Shown here: piece after piece, positions 52,681-62,429 of the stretch
Layout: each line of letters begins with the position of its first letter
Numbering within the stretch: the first letter of the stretch is position 1
Assembly: GCA_046302135.1 (NCBI GenBank)
Contig: JBKCIQ010000094.1
Coordinates: 46,079 to 110,078 of the forward strand
Direction of reading: 5' to 3'
Length of the DNA stretch: 64,000 nt
From: AM-1111 sp046302135
GTDB lineage: Bacteria; Bacteroidota; Bacteroidia; B-17B0; Aurantibacillaceae
Program-made: the position numbers and the translations under genes
Notes under the pieces: generated by a model
Seen by the model: the letters and a program-made list of their open reading frames with translations, nothing else
Told to the model about the DNA's origin: nothing
Databases searched by the model: none

Positions 52681-54828
52681 ATGAAGGCGTTTGCATTTTT
52701 GCTTTCCATTTTATGGTCCTTTTTTGTATACACTCAAAAAATCAAAACAGGTTTTGAGGCATTAGCTGAATTTGATTACTTTAAGGCAAAGAAAATTTTT
52801 TATAAAAATCTAAAAAAAAATACGACACTTTCATCTTATGGTCTTTCAATAATTTATTTAAGAAAAGACAATCCATTTCACAACTTCGATAGTGCCTATT
52901 TATATGCTACTAAAAGTCATTTTTCATTTAAAATTTCAGATGATAATTTGAAAAATGATTACTTGAAATATGGAATCAATGAATCAGTAATTAAAAAACA
53001 ATGCGACAGCGTGTTTAAAAATTCATACGAATACTATTCAAAAAAATACGAGCAGAATGATACATACAACGATAGCATAATCAATAAATTTATCAGTTGG
53101 CACTATTATTCGCCTTATAGAGAAAGTGCCATAAAAAAAAGGGATGAGGTTTTAATCTCCTCTACAAGAAACCATCATACCAGCGAAAATTACAAAGAAT
53201 TTATTTCTAACTGGCCCGAATCCTATTCGCTTGCTGACGCATATTACCTCCTTGACAAGGCAATTTACGAGGAGAATACCAGCCTTGGAACAACTATCGG
53301 TTACCAGAATTTCATCAAAAATTTTCCGAATAATAGGTTTGTTATTTCAGGACAAAATGAGATTTTCAAAATACATAAAAAAAATAGGGATAAAGAAGGT
53401 CTTATCAATTTTATCAAGTCATATGCAGGAAACGAAAATTGTAACGAGGCATGGAAACTTTTTTTCTCACTAACTGTAAAAGAATACAACTCAGACAACC
53501 TTGCAGAGTTTGTACTTGACTATCCGGAATTTCCTTTCAAAAAAACCATTATTCAGGAAATTGAGCTTTTTAAAAAACCACTTTTAAAAATTAAAAAAGA
53601 AGAAATGTTTGGTTTTATTGATACTACCGGTAACATTATTATTCCTGCAAAATTTGAAGAGCTTGGTGATTTTTCTGAAGGGCTCTGCGTAGCCTCCGAA
53701 AGTGAAAAATATGGTTTTATTGACAAAAACGGCAACTGGATTATAGAAGCAATTTATGACGAGGCTGAAAGTTTTATTGAGGGAGTAAGCATTGTCAAGT
53801 TGAAAAATAAATTTTTTTTAATTGACAGAAATGGTAGTAAAATTTCTGAAGAATTCGAACAGATTAATTCATTTAGTGAAGGACTTGCAATTGCTAAACA
53901 AAGTAATAAATACGGAGCAATTAACAAACTTGGTAATATAGTCATTCCTTTTAATTACGAAAAAATAGGAGATTTCAAGAATGAACACGCCTGGTTTCAA
54001 TCTGAAGGAAAATTTGGAATTTTAGACAATAAAAACTTTGAAACTATACGAAATGAATTCGACTGGATTGAAGATTTCTCGGAAAATATAAGAGCTAAAA
54101 AAAACAATGGATATGGAGTCATAAATAAAACCGGAAATACAATTATTGCTTTTGAATATGAAAGAATAGACAAGCACAATTCAGGAATTTTTATTCTCGT
54201 TAAAAACAACAAATATGGATTTGCAGATAAAAAGGGCTGTCTTTATACAGCAATAGAATTTGATTTTGACAACAAACTTGAATCTAATGAGTTATTTTCG
54301 ATAATAGACCAGAAAAAGCAAAGTATATATTTTAAACTAATAAAGGACGAGGAGCAGGCTTTGATGAATCAAAACGGGAAGTTGCTGTGCGATTTCGGAG
54401 ATTATGAAGAAATTTATCCGCCATCTTCAGGACTGATAAGAGTATTCTCTGATGATGTATATCACTACTTAGATTTAAAGCTTAAATCTGCTTTCAGTTC
54501 AAAGTTTGAAGACGCTGAAGATTTTGTAGAAGGGACAGCAATTGTAAAAAAGAAAGGAAAATGGATGATCATTGATAAATCTGGAAATATTTTATTCGAT
54601 CAAAATTGTGAATCCATTGAAAGGCCGGAAAATGAAATGTACAACACAGAATTTTTTATTATTAAAAACAAAACTGGATATGGGGTCTTAAATAAAAAAA
54701 TGAATTATCTGATATTATCTGAAAATGAAGAGATCGATTTCAGCAATGAAGGTTATATTACGATGTTTAAAGATGGAAAAAGAAATTTTTATGACATTAA
54801 AAAAAATAAATTCATATACGAAAAATAA
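52681..54828 (+). CDS. Long exported WG-repeat protein with TPR-like N-terminus
   Basis: A 715-residue protein with a signal peptide (about 1-18), an all-helical N-terminal region (about 20-300) with TPR-like character (ALAEFDYFKAKKIFYKN), and about nine to ten WG repeats (about 300-700), for example KEEMFGFIDTTGNIIIPAKF and KNGYGVINKTGNTIIAFEY. Repeats near the C-terminus are degenerate. WG repeats form a beta-hairpin solenoid of unknown function. It leads a three-gene group ending in kdtA, though the spacing to the next gene (26 bases) only suggests co-transcription. Confidence 0.85.
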   Translation: MKAFAFLLSILWSFFVYTQKIKTGFEALAEFDYFKAKKIFYKNLKKNTTLSSYGLSIIYLRKDNPFHNFDSAYLYATKSHFSFKISDDNLKNDYLKYGINESVIKKQCDSVFKNSYEYYSKKYEQNDTYNDSIINKFISWHYYSPYRESAIKKRDEVLISSTRNHHTSENYKEFISNWPESYSLADAYYLLDKAIYEENTSLGTTIGYQNFIKNFPNNRFVISGQNEIFKIHKKNRDKEGLINFIKSYAGNENCNEAWKLFFSLTVKEYNSDNLAEFVLDYPEFPFKKTIIQEIELFKKPLLKIKKEEMFGFIDTTGNIIIPAKFEELGDFSEGLCVASESEKYGFIDKNGNWIIEAIYDEAESFIEGVSIVKLKNKFFLIDRNGSKISEEFEQINSFSEGLAIAKQSNKYGAINKLGNIVIPFNYEKIGDFKNEHAWFQSEGKFGILDNKNFETIRNEFDWIEDFSENIRAKKNNGYGVINKTGNTIIAFEYERIDKHNSGIFILVKNNKYGFADKKGCLYTAIEFDFDNKLESNELFSIIDQKKQSIYFKLIKDEEQALMNQNGKLLCDFGDYEEIYPPSSGLIRVFSDDVYHYLDLKLKSAFSSKFEDAEDFVEGTAIVKKKGKWMIIDKSGNILFDQNCESIERPENEMYNTEFFIIKNKTGYGVLNKKMNYLILSENEEIDFSNEGYITMFKDGKRNFYDIKKNKFIYEK

Positions 54829-54854
54829 TTTTCAACATTAATGATTATTCTAAA

Positions 54855-55616
54855 ATGAAAAAATTTCTCTCACTTTTATCGTTCATGTTAACGTTGTACT
54901 TTTTTGCTCAAACGCCTAAAGACAGTTCAATTAAAATGCATTTGGTATGTGCGCATTTTAGTGGCCAGATTCCCGGTGGTGATTTAAATAATAGATTTGG
55001 AGAAAACCTGGGCGCCGGTATATCGTACTTTTTTAAAACAGAAAAAAACTATATTTTCGGAATTGACCCGCATTACTTTTACGGCAATAAAATAAAAGAA
55101 GATGTACTTGCGCCGCTTAAAACAGCTGAAGGGACGATCACCAATACTGATGGAAACTTTGGAGAAATAAGATTAAACGAAAGAGGTTTGGTTGCCTGCT
55201 TAACAGGAGGTAAAATTTTACCAAAAATTTTTGGAAAAAAGATTTCACCTAATCCAAATTCAGGACTTATTGTGATGGCGGGATCGGGCTACATGTTACA
55301 TTATATAAACATACTGAACGAAGAAAGAAATGTACCTCAGGTTAGTGGAGACTACAAAAAAGGATATGATCGTCTAACGGGAGGTCTATGCTTTAAGGAA
55401 TTTTTAGGTTACATATATCTAAGCAATAATCGTTTATTCAATTTCTACTGCGGATTTGAATTCTATCAGGGATTTACAAGAAGCATGAGATCGTATGATT
55501 ACGACCTAATGAAAAGCGATAATAATCTTAGAATAGACCTACTAAGCAGTTTTAGGATCGGATGGACATTACCCATCTACAAACGTAAGGAATCCGATAA
55601 TTTGTTTACATATTAA
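54855..55616 (+). CDS. Exported protein, possible outer-membrane beta-barrel
   Basis: A 253-residue protein with a signal peptide (about 1-19, ending YFFAQ). The mature part has paired aromatic strands separated by charged loops (NLGAGISYFFKTEKNYIFGIDPHYFYG, LLSSFRIGWTLPIY) in the style of a small eight- to ten-strand barrel, but the final Phe typical of such barrels is absent and the protein ends TY. Family not recognised; position before kdtA suggests an envelope link. Confidence 0.6.
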   Translation: MKKFLSLLSFMLTLYFFAQTPKDSSIKMHLVCAHFSGQIPGGDLNNRFGENLGAGISYFFKTEKNYIFGIDPHYFYGNKIKEDVLAPLKTAEGTITNTDGNFGEIRLNERGLVACLTGGKILPKIFGKKISPNPNSGLIVMAGSGYMLHYINILNEERNVPQVSGDYKKGYDRLTGGLCFKEFLGYIYLSNNRLFNFYCGFEFYQGFTRSMRSYDYDLMKSDNNLRIDLLSSFRIGWTLPIYKRKESDNLFTY

Positions 55617-55648
55617 ATTGAAAAATAAGTAAATCTCTATCTTAAATA

Positions 55649-56896
55649 ATGATCTTGTATTCAATAGGAATAGCCGTATATCAGATTTTGGTCAGATTGT
55701 TTTCTTTATGGAATAGGAAAGCAAAAAAAATGATAGAAGGAAGAGCAAATATTTTTTCAGAACTAGAGGTTTTCAAATCAAAGAATATTAACAATAAAAT
55801 CATATGGTTCCATGCGGCATCTCTTGGTGAGTTTGAACAAGGAAGACCATTAATTGAAGTAATTAAAAATCAGTATCAAGATTATAAAATCTTATTGTCA
55901 TTCTTTTCTCCCAGTGGATATGAGATGAGAAAAAATTATCCTTTCGCAGATCATATATGTTACCTCCCTTTCGACACCAAAAAAAATGCTGAAAAATTTG
56001 TTAGTATACTAAATCCTGATGTTGTTGTTTTTATTAAGTACGAGTTCTGGCTAAGATTAATTAACGAATTGAAGAAAAAAAATATTCCCGTTTATCTGAT
56101 TTCAGCTGTTTTTCATAAAAATCAACCATTCTTTAAATGGTATGGAACCATTTTCAGGTCTTCACTCCCAAATTATGAAAAGATCTTCTTACAAGACGAT
56201 AGCTCGGCAAAATTATTATCAAATTTAAATTTGAAAAATTTTTCTGTGACAGGAGACAGCAGATTTGATCGAGTTATCGAAATCGCACAAGAAAAATTTT
56301 CCGATGAAAAAATACGTGCCTTTTGTGAAAATAAAAGTTTAATTATTGGTGGCAGTACTTACGATGAGGAGGAAAATATGCTGGCAGAATTTTTTGTAAA
56401 AAATAAATCAAAGTTCCCTGAAATAAGATTAATTATTGCTCCGCACGAATTGAATGAGAGTTCTATAAACAGAATAGAAAAAACGCTAAAAAAAAATAAT
56501 CTATCCTACAGCAGATATACAGAAAATAAAATATCAAATACAGATGTAATCATTTTAGATACCATGGGTATGCTTTCCGGGGTTTATCGTTTCGGGAGCA
56601 TTGCTGTAATTGGTGGTGGGTTTAATGATGGAATTCACAGCACCATTGAGGCATCTGTTTACGGATTACCAGTTCTTTTCGGTCCAAATCATTTAAAATT
56701 TAAAGAAGCGAAAGAAATGATTGAACTCGGTGCAGCCTTTTCTTTTGAGAATTCAAATCAACTCAATCTACATTTAAATCAGCTGTTATTCGATAAAAGT
56801 TGTTACCAAAATGCTTCATTAAGTGCGGCGAACTATATCAAAGAAAATTCAGGCGCAACGAAAAAAATATTGGGAGAGATGAAATTAATCTTATGA
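55649..56896 (+). CDS. kdtA: 3-deoxy-D-manno-octulosonic acid (Kdo) transferase
   Basis: Adds Kdo to the lipid A precursor at the inner membrane, a step in LPS core synthesis (also called WaaA). The 415 residues are full length: an N-terminal membrane-associated segment, the acceptor-domain motif FHAASLGEFEQGRP (about 54-67) with the conserved Glu, and the donor-domain end FGPNHLKFKEAKEM. Whether one or two Kdo units are added cannot be told. Its stop overlaps the convergent fahA stop by six bases. Confidence 0.95.
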   Translation: MILYSIGIAVYQILVRLFSLWNRKAKKMIEGRANIFSELEVFKSKNINNKIIWFHAASLGEFEQGRPLIEVIKNQYQDYKILLSFFSPSGYEMRKNYPFADHICYLPFDTKKNAEKFVSILNPDVVVFIKYEFWLRLINELKKKNIPVYLISAVFHKNQPFFKWYGTIFRSSLPNYEKIFLQDDSSAKLLSNLNLKNFSVTGDSRFDRVIEIAQEKFSDEKIRAFCENKSLIIGGSTYDEEENMLAEFFVKNKSKFPEIRLIIAPHELNESSINRIEKTLKKNNLSYSRYTENKISNTDVIILDTMGMLSGVYRFGSIAVIGGGFNDGIHSTIEASVYGLPVLFGPNHLKFKEAKEMIELGAAFSFENSNQLNLHLNQLLFDKSCYQNASLSAANYIKENSGATKKILGEMKLIL

Positions 56897-58156
56897 AATT
56901 GCCGGTAAAACTTTGGCCTTGCATTCGCCAAAACCAACTCTGATACCATTTTTCTCACACCAACCCTTAATAATAACTGTATCCGAATCATTAATGAATT
57001 TTCGTTCAGAACCATCGACCATTGTGATTGGCTTTGTTCCTCTCCATGTTAATTCAAGCATGCTTCCAAATTCATTTGGCTCGGGACCTGAAATTGTTCC
57101 TGAAGCCATTAAGTCACCTACATTTACATTACATCCGTTTACGGTGTGATGCGCCAATTGTTGTTCCATAGTCCAATACATGTATTTGTAATTACTGGAA
57201 CAAACACGGGTTGCCTCAGATTTTTCAGGTTTTATAAAAACTTCAAGATTGATATCAAGATTTCTGTTGCCTTTATATTTCAAATAAGGCAAAACTTCAG
57301 GATCCTGATTATATCCAGTAGTTCTAAATGGTTCTAGTGCCTCAAGCGTAACTACCCACGGCGAAATGGTAGATGCAAAATTTTTTGCTAGAAATGGTCC
57401 AAGTGGAACATATTCCCAAGTTTGAATATCTCTAGCACTCCAGTCGTTAAACAGCATCATACCAAAAATAAAATCATCTGCAACCTCCGTTGTGATACTT
57501 TCACCCATTTCTGTCTTACGGCCTATCACAAAAGCTGTCTCCAGTTCAAAATCTAAAAGCTTACATGCACCAAATATTGGCATGTCTGAGTCTGCAGGTT
57601 TCATTTGTCCTTTTGGCCTGTGAAATGTATGGCCCGATACAACAATTGAACTTGCTCTTCCATGATATCCAACCGGAAGATGTTTCCAATTTGGAAGTAA
57701 AGCATTCTGAGGATCACGGAACATTTTACCGACATTGGTTGCATGATCTATGCTTGAATAAAAATCGGTGTAATCTCCAATCTGAATTGGCAGTAACATT
57801 TCAACTTCGGATGCTTCCTTAAAAACAGATGCACAATCTAACTTTTTGCTGTGCAGTTTTGAATTTCCCTCACTCAATAAATCTATTAAACAATTACGAA
57901 CGGAATTAGTTTTATGCTTACCCAAAGCAATAAAACCATTGAGGTATTTCTCTGAAAATACTTCCTTATCGATATCTAAATCTGAAAAATATCCTAAGGT
58001 AGCAAGAACGTAAAGATCAATTATCTTATCGCCTATAATACTGCATAAATGATGTAGTGTTGAACCATCCTTGTATACACCGAAAGGGATGTTATAAATC
58101 GAGAAGTCAGAATTTTCACTTACTTCAATCCAGGATTTTAATTTATGTGTTTCCAT
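56891..58156 (-). CDS. fahA: Fumarylacetoacetase
   Basis: Splits fumarylacetoacetate into fumarate and acetoacetate, the last step of tyrosine and phenylalanine breakdown. The 421 residues have the family's N-terminal SH3-like part (FGVYKDG) and the C-terminal catalytic beta-roll with DYTDFYSSIDHATNVG, the metal-binding FELETAFVIG, and NDWSARDIQTWEYVPLGPF. It is divergent from phhB across 65 bases, which supports a shared aromatic-catabolism role; hmgA and hpd are not in the window. Confidence 0.96.
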   Translation of the reverse strand: METHKLKSWIEVSENSDFSIYNIPFGVYKDGSTLHHLCSIIGDKIIDLYVLATLGYFSDLDIDKEVFSEKYLNGFIALGKHKTNSVRNCLIDLLSEGNSKLHSKKLDCASVFKEASEVEMLLPIQIGDYTDFYSSIDHATNVGKMFRDPQNALLPNWKHLPVGYHGRASSIVVSGHTFHRPKGQMKPADSDMPIFGACKLLDFELETAFVIGRKTEMGESITTEVADDFIFGMMLFNDWSARDIQTWEYVPLGPFLAKNFASTISPWVVTLEALEPFRTTGYNQDPEVLPYLKYKGNRNLDINLEVFIKPEKSEATRVCSSNYKYMYWTMEQQLAHHTVNGCNVNVGDLMASGTISGPEPNEFGSMLELTWRGTKPITMVDGSERKFINDSDTVIIKGWCEKNGIRVGFGECKAKVLPAIS

Positions 58157-58173
58157 CTTTAAAAATTGAAATT

Positions 58174-58208
58174 CAAATTTACATCAATCATCTTAATCTT
58201 TAACTTTG
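58174..58208. promoter_or_regulatory. Divergent -7 boxes between fahA and phhB
   Basis: TAAATTTG on the minus strand (58174-58181) points to fahA, and TAACTTTG on the plus strand (58201-58208) points to phhB. Both are perfect TAnnTTTG. The two promoters overlap back to back, so a single regulator site here could affect both directions. Confidence 0.5.
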
Positions 58209-58221
58209 AAAAAATAAAATT

Positions 58222-58452
58222 ATGTGGGAAACTAAGGATAATGCATTTTACAGAGAGTTTTGTTTTAAAGATTTCAAAGAGGCATTTGAATTCATGAAAA
58301 AAGTTGCTGTAATTTGTGAAGAGGCAAATCACCACCCCTACTGGTGGAACAACTACAATAGGATTGGAATAAAATTATGTACACATGATTTGGGTAACCG
58401 GATTACTAAACTCGATTACGAATTAGCAGAAAAAATTAATAAGCTGTTATAG
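58222..58452 (+). CDS. phhB: Pterin-4-alpha-carbinolamine dehydratase
   Basis: Recycles the pterin cofactor of phenylalanine hydroxylase by dehydrating 4a-hydroxy-tetrahydrobiopterin. The 76 residues contain the active-site motif EEANHHPYWWNNYNRI (about 35-50) and THDLGNRIT with the later His-Asp pair. It is about 20 residues shorter at the N-terminus than typical forms, but the catalytic part is intact. Position beside fahA supports aromatic amino acid catabolism; phhA is not in the window. One base from dacB. Confidence 0.92.
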   Translation: MWETKDNAFYREFCFKDFKEAFEFMKKVAVICEEANHHPYWWNNYNRIGIKLCTHDLGNRITKLDYELAEKINKLL

Positions 58453-58453
58453 G

Positions 58454-59899
58454 ATGAAGTTCAAGATAAAAAATATTTTTTTATTGCATTTTGTATTTTT
58501 TTTGAATCCCTATCACGGACAAGTATGGAAAGAAAGATTAAATAATGAAATTATAACTCTTGTGAAGGATCCCGTACTGAAACACGGGAATGTGGGTATT
58601 TGCGTTTTGAATGCAGAAACAGGCAAAACACTTTATGAATACAACTCACAAAAAATGATGACTCCGGCAAGTACATTAAAAACACTCACCACCGGAGCCG
58701 CATTAGGCATTTTAGGAAAAAATTATAGATATGAAACCAAAATTTTTACAACCGGAGAATTAAACCAGAACACCGGTGTTTTAAATGGAAATATTTTAGT
58801 TGAAGGGAGTGGAGATCCTAGCCTTGGATCGGAATATTTTGAAAAAAATAAAGACACAATTACTAACGTTGAACGGGAAATATTTAAAGCATTATCAGAA
58901 AAAGGAATCAAAAAAATTCTAGGTAAAATATTAATCAACAATTCATGTTTTGATAATCAGGTACCTGATGACTGGATTTGGTCAGATCTAGGAAACTACT
59001 ATGGTGCACCTCCCAATGGCTTATCATTCAGAGACAATAAATTTTATGCTTACTTCTCGAGCGCTGAGACAGGAAAAAAAACTATTCTAAGAAAAATAAA
59101 ACCTGATTTATTAGAATTAGACTTCGTGAATGAAGTTTTTTCTGAAAAAGATGGCGAGGAGTTAGTAATTTTCAGAGGAGAAAATGAGGGCCAAAGAATT
59201 GCAAAAGGCACTATACCACCAAACCAAAAAAATTACGAGGCTGAAGGAAGTATTCCAAATCCTGAAATATTTTTTAAAAATTGCTTAGCAGATTATTTCG
59301 AAAAAAAGGGAATTATTATAGAAAACAACATTCTGGATACTTCCAGCGGAAAAAATCTAATTTTTACATATTATTCTCCTGAACTTGAAAAAATTGTTTA
59401 TTGGTGTAATTTGAAGAGCAATAACCATTATGCCGAAACAATTTTAAGGACAATTGCTTACTATAAAACGGGAAAAGGCACGCTTACCGGTGGAATAAAG
59501 TACATAAAAGAATTCTGGAAAGCTCAGGGTGTTGATGTTGATGGACTCGTTATGAACGACGGAAGTGGACTTTCCAGATCAAATTGCATAACCCCACAAA
59601 TTGAAGCACAGGTACTTCATAAAATTTATACAAACCCCGGCATTTACAATTGCTTCAGTGCATCATTACCGGTTGCAGGTAAAAGTGGCACTCTAACAGG
59701 ACTTGGTAAAGGCACATGTCTGGAAGGGAATTTAAAAGCTAAAAGTGGTTATATTAAAAGAGTGCGATCATACTGCGGTTATTTAAAAACTAAAGGCGGT
59801 GAATCAATTTGCTTTTCGATAATATGCAACAACTTTATTTGCAAACCATCAGAGATGAAAAAGAAAATTGAAGGCGTACTCGAAGAATTTTGCAAATAG
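58454..59899 (+). CDS. dacB: D-alanyl-D-alanine carboxypeptidase/endopeptidase (PBP4 type)
   Basis: Trims or cleaves peptidoglycan peptides in the periplasm. A signal peptide (about 1-22) precedes the 481-residue PBP4-type protein. Active-site motifs are Ser73-x-x-Lys76 (SxxK in PASTLK), Ser322-Asn-Asn324 (SxN in KSNNHYAE) and Lys410-Ser-Gly (in AGKSGTLTG). The insertion domains between SxxK and SxN mark the PBP4 class. It follows phhB by one base, so the two are almost surely co-transcribed without a shared function. Confidence 0.93.
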   Translation: MKFKIKNIFLLHFVFFLNPYHGQVWKERLNNEIITLVKDPVLKHGNVGICVLNAETGKTLYEYNSQKMMTPASTLKTLTTGAALGILGKNYRYETKIFTTGELNQNTGVLNGNILVEGSGDPSLGSEYFEKNKDTITNVEREIFKALSEKGIKKILGKILINNSCFDNQVPDDWIWSDLGNYYGAPPNGLSFRDNKFYAYFSSAETGKKTILRKIKPDLLELDFVNEVFSEKDGEELVIFRGENEGQRIAKGTIPPNQKNYEAEGSIPNPEIFFKNCLADYFEKKGIIIENNILDTSSGKNLIFTYYSPELEKIVYWCNLKSNNHYAETILRTIAYYKTGKGTLTGGIKYIKEFWKAQGVDVDGLVMNDGSGLSRSNCITPQIEAQVLHKIYTNPGIYNCFSASLPVAGKSGTLTGLGKGTCLEGNLKAKSGYIKRVRSYCGYLKTKGGESICFSIICNNFICKPSEMKKKIEGVLEEFCK

Positions 59900-59938
59900 A
59901 AATTTGTTCTTCTATCTTTAAACTTTGATTCAAATGAT

Positions 59939-59946
59939 TAAATTTG
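59939..59946 (+). promoter_or_regulatory. Putative -7 box for the TPR/PD40 gene
   Basis: TAAATTTG is a perfect TAnnTTTG, 15 bases before the ATG at 59962. No exact -33 TTTG at normal spacing. Confidence 0.38.
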
Positions 59947-59961
59947 GTTTAGTTTTTATAA

Positions 59962-62346
59962 ATGAAAATGCTAAATAACCCTAAGCGCGTTATATTTTTA
60001 CTGTTCCTAATTGTGAGCCTATATATATCAGCTCAACACAAACCATTTTACAGCAAAATTTTAGAGGGTAACAAATTGTTACTTGAAGAAAACTACCTGA
60101 AGGCAATTGATGAGTATAAAAAGGCATATAAATTTGATTCTTCCAATTGCTATCTAAATTACAAACTTGGGATTTGCTATCTGCATCACCCGAAAGAAAA
60201 AAAGATGGCAGAAATGTTTTTACTTAAAGCGATAAAATCTATTTCAATTGAAACTGAAGATAATAATCCTGAGAGTAGGCTAGCACCACCGATGGCTCTT
60301 TTTTATTACGCTACATCTCTCCATTTAGACTACAAGTTTGAAGAAGCTATTAAGAATTTTGAGGATTACAGGAAATATGTACCTGCTAAATTTAAAGAGG
60401 AAACAGAACTCATTGATTACAATATTCAATTGTGTAAAAATGCAATTCTCAGATTACAAAACCCAACTCCATCAAAAATAATGAATATTAGAGATAGCAT
60501 CAATAATCTTTTTTCTCAGAATTCCCCTGCAATAAATCCTAAAACCAAACAAATTTATTTTTCGGTCTCCTCACCAGAGGTTCTCGGTTCCTACGGCGGA
60601 AATTTAAACAGAAAAGGGAAACACTACTCGGATATTTTTTTTTCACACCAACATAACGACTCAACCTGGTCAAAAGCACTCCCCTTGAGAGGTTTTGTTA
60701 ACTCTAAATTACACGAAAATAGTCCGGCTTTTACCAATGAAGGAAATGAGTTGATGTTTTCGAGAGGAGACGATGAACTCCTGGATCTTTATTTATCTTC
60801 AGCGGATAGTTTAGATTGGAGAATAGCCACTGCTCTGGAGCCAAGTTTGAATTCTAAATATGAAGAGAAAAGTCCTTTTTTAAGCAAGGATGGAGGTATA
60901 CTATTTTTTAGCAGCAACCGTAAAGGTGGCTTTGGAGGATTTGATATTTATAGAAGTAAAAAACTACCAAATGGGAAATGGGGAATTCCGGAAAATTTAG
61001 GCCCTAAAATAAATTCAAAATACGATGAAGATAGCCCATTTCCACACCTGGAAAGTCACGAGTTTTTTTTCAGTTCGAAGGGACATTCCAGTATGGGTGG
61101 ATATGATATTTTTAACATCAGTCTAGATTCAAATTTGAATCCATCAGGAGATCCTGTGGCTCTTGCCTATCCTATTAACTCAGTTGGAGATGATATGTTT
61201 TACTCTATATCTCCTGATGAAAAATTTTCATTCTTCTCTTCCGACAGGCAAACAGAGACCAGCCAGGGAGATTTCGACATTTACTCCATTAATTTAATTA
61301 CAGGGAAAGATTCAACAAGACCGGAAAAGCGAATGGTAATTTACACTGGACATATACTTGTTACTCAAAACGAGGAAATGCATGCAAAAATTTCAATTAA
61401 CGTGACCTATAAAAAAAACAAGGAGCTGTACGGAAGCTATAAACCACAGCGTAATGGTAATTTCATTTCAGCACTTAAACCCGGAAATGCATTTGTTTTT
61501 TCGTACTTGTTAGGAGGGAAAGAGTTCTTTATGGAAGAATTGGAAATTCCAGACTCAACCACAATGTTTGAAATAGAGAGAAAAGATACTATTAAGCCGG
61601 TCATCAAACAGGAACCAGTTGTTGTAATTGACAACAATAAAGAACACATGAAAAAACCGGTAACTCTAAGCTTGACAGTAATAGATCTCAAGAATTTTCA
61701 ACCTGAGCCAAACGCTAGAATTGTGCTAAAAGAGGATAGTCCAAATGGTAAAGAATATGAATTTTATACAGATTCCAAAGGCATAGCAGATTCAATAATT
61801 CTTCCATCAGGAAATTATTACAAGTTGCAAGCCTCCTTCAGGGAATTCATTGGAGAAGAAGAAATAATAAGTACCAAAAACATTAAAGACAACGCCTTAT
61901 CCAAAATACTTTATGTTTTTACATCTACAGAAACTTATAATCCGGACTCACTTATTCATGGAAAGTTTATTCATTATTTTGAATTCAATATTACTGCAAT
62001 TGAACACTTTCACAGCTATCAACAATTTCTAGATTCAATTGACGCAACTATAAACCGTTATGGAGAAATTACAATTGCAGTTAAAGCTTGTGCATCTCAC
62101 CTACCTACTAATTTTAAAGGAGGTTTACAGGCTTTATCTAAAAAAAGAGCAACCGATTTTGAAAAAAAATTAATTCAGCACCTAATAGATATTAAAAAAG
62201 ACCCTAAAAAAATCAAGTTTGAATTGAAGTTTGCAGTTGAGGGTCCTGAATTTACAAAGGACTACAGAAAAAAATTAAGGGAATATGAGAAGCATCAATA
62301 TGTTGAGGCATACATAAAGCCCAATAAAAAAAAGCAAATTAAATAA
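59962..62346 (+). CDS. TPR/PD40 envelope protein with degenerate OmpA-like C-terminus
   Basis: A 794-residue exported protein. Signal peptide (about 1-24), TPR-like helices (about 30-160), PD40 beta-propeller blades (about 180-455, with SKDGGILFFSSNRKGGFGG), a carboxypeptidase-regulatory-like domain (about 560-645) and a last domain (about 660-794) with the helix-strand order of OmpA domains: FEFNITAIEHF, ITIAVKACASH and LQALSKKRATDFEKKL. The GHTD Asp and downstream Asn-Arg-Arg of true peptidoglycan-binding OmpA domains are absent. Overall similar in plan to the OmpA/PD40 protein at 28-30 kb. Confidence 0.8.
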   Translation: MKMLNNPKRVIFLLFLIVSLYISAQHKPFYSKILEGNKLLLEENYLKAIDEYKKAYKFDSSNCYLNYKLGICYLHHPKEKKMAEMFLLKAIKSISIETEDNNPESRLAPPMALFYYATSLHLDYKFEEAIKNFEDYRKYVPAKFKEETELIDYNIQLCKNAILRLQNPTPSKIMNIRDSINNLFSQNSPAINPKTKQIYFSVSSPEVLGSYGGNLNRKGKHYSDIFFSHQHNDSTWSKALPLRGFVNSKLHENSPAFTNEGNELMFSRGDDELLDLYLSSADSLDWRIATALEPSLNSKYEEKSPFLSKDGGILFFSSNRKGGFGGFDIYRSKKLPNGKWGIPENLGPKINSKYDEDSPFPHLESHEFFFSSKGHSSMGGYDIFNISLDSNLNPSGDPVALAYPINSVGDDMFYSISPDEKFSFFSSDRQTETSQGDFDIYSINLITGKDSTRPEKRMVIYTGHILVTQNEEMHAKISINVTYKKNKELYGSYKPQRNGNFISALKPGNAFVFSYLLGGKEFFMEELEIPDSTTMFEIERKDTIKPVIKQEPVVVIDNNKEHMKKPVTLSLTVIDLKNFQPEPNARIVLKEDSPNGKEYEFYTDSKGIADSIILPSGNYYKLQASFREFIGEEEIISTKNIKDNALSKILYVFTSTETYNPDSLIHGKFIHYFEFNITAIEHFHSYQQFLDSIDATINRYGEITIAVKACASHLPTNFKGGLQALSKKRATDFEKKLIQHLIDIKKDPKKIKFELKFAVEGPEFTKDYRKKLREYEKHQYVEAYIKPNKKKQIK

Positions 62347-62404
62347 TTTTTTAATTTTCTTCTCTAATGAATAAATTGAATGTGAATTTTTAAAGTAATT
62401 AAAG

Positions 62405-62412
62405 TATTTTTG
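62405..62412 (+). promoter_or_regulatory. Putative -7 box for the dihydrolipoamide acyltransferase gene
   Basis: TATTTTTG is a perfect TAnnTTTG, 17 bases before the ATG at 62430. No exact -33 TTTG at normal spacing. Confidence 0.42.
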
Positions 62413-62429
62413 TAATATAGAAAAATTAA

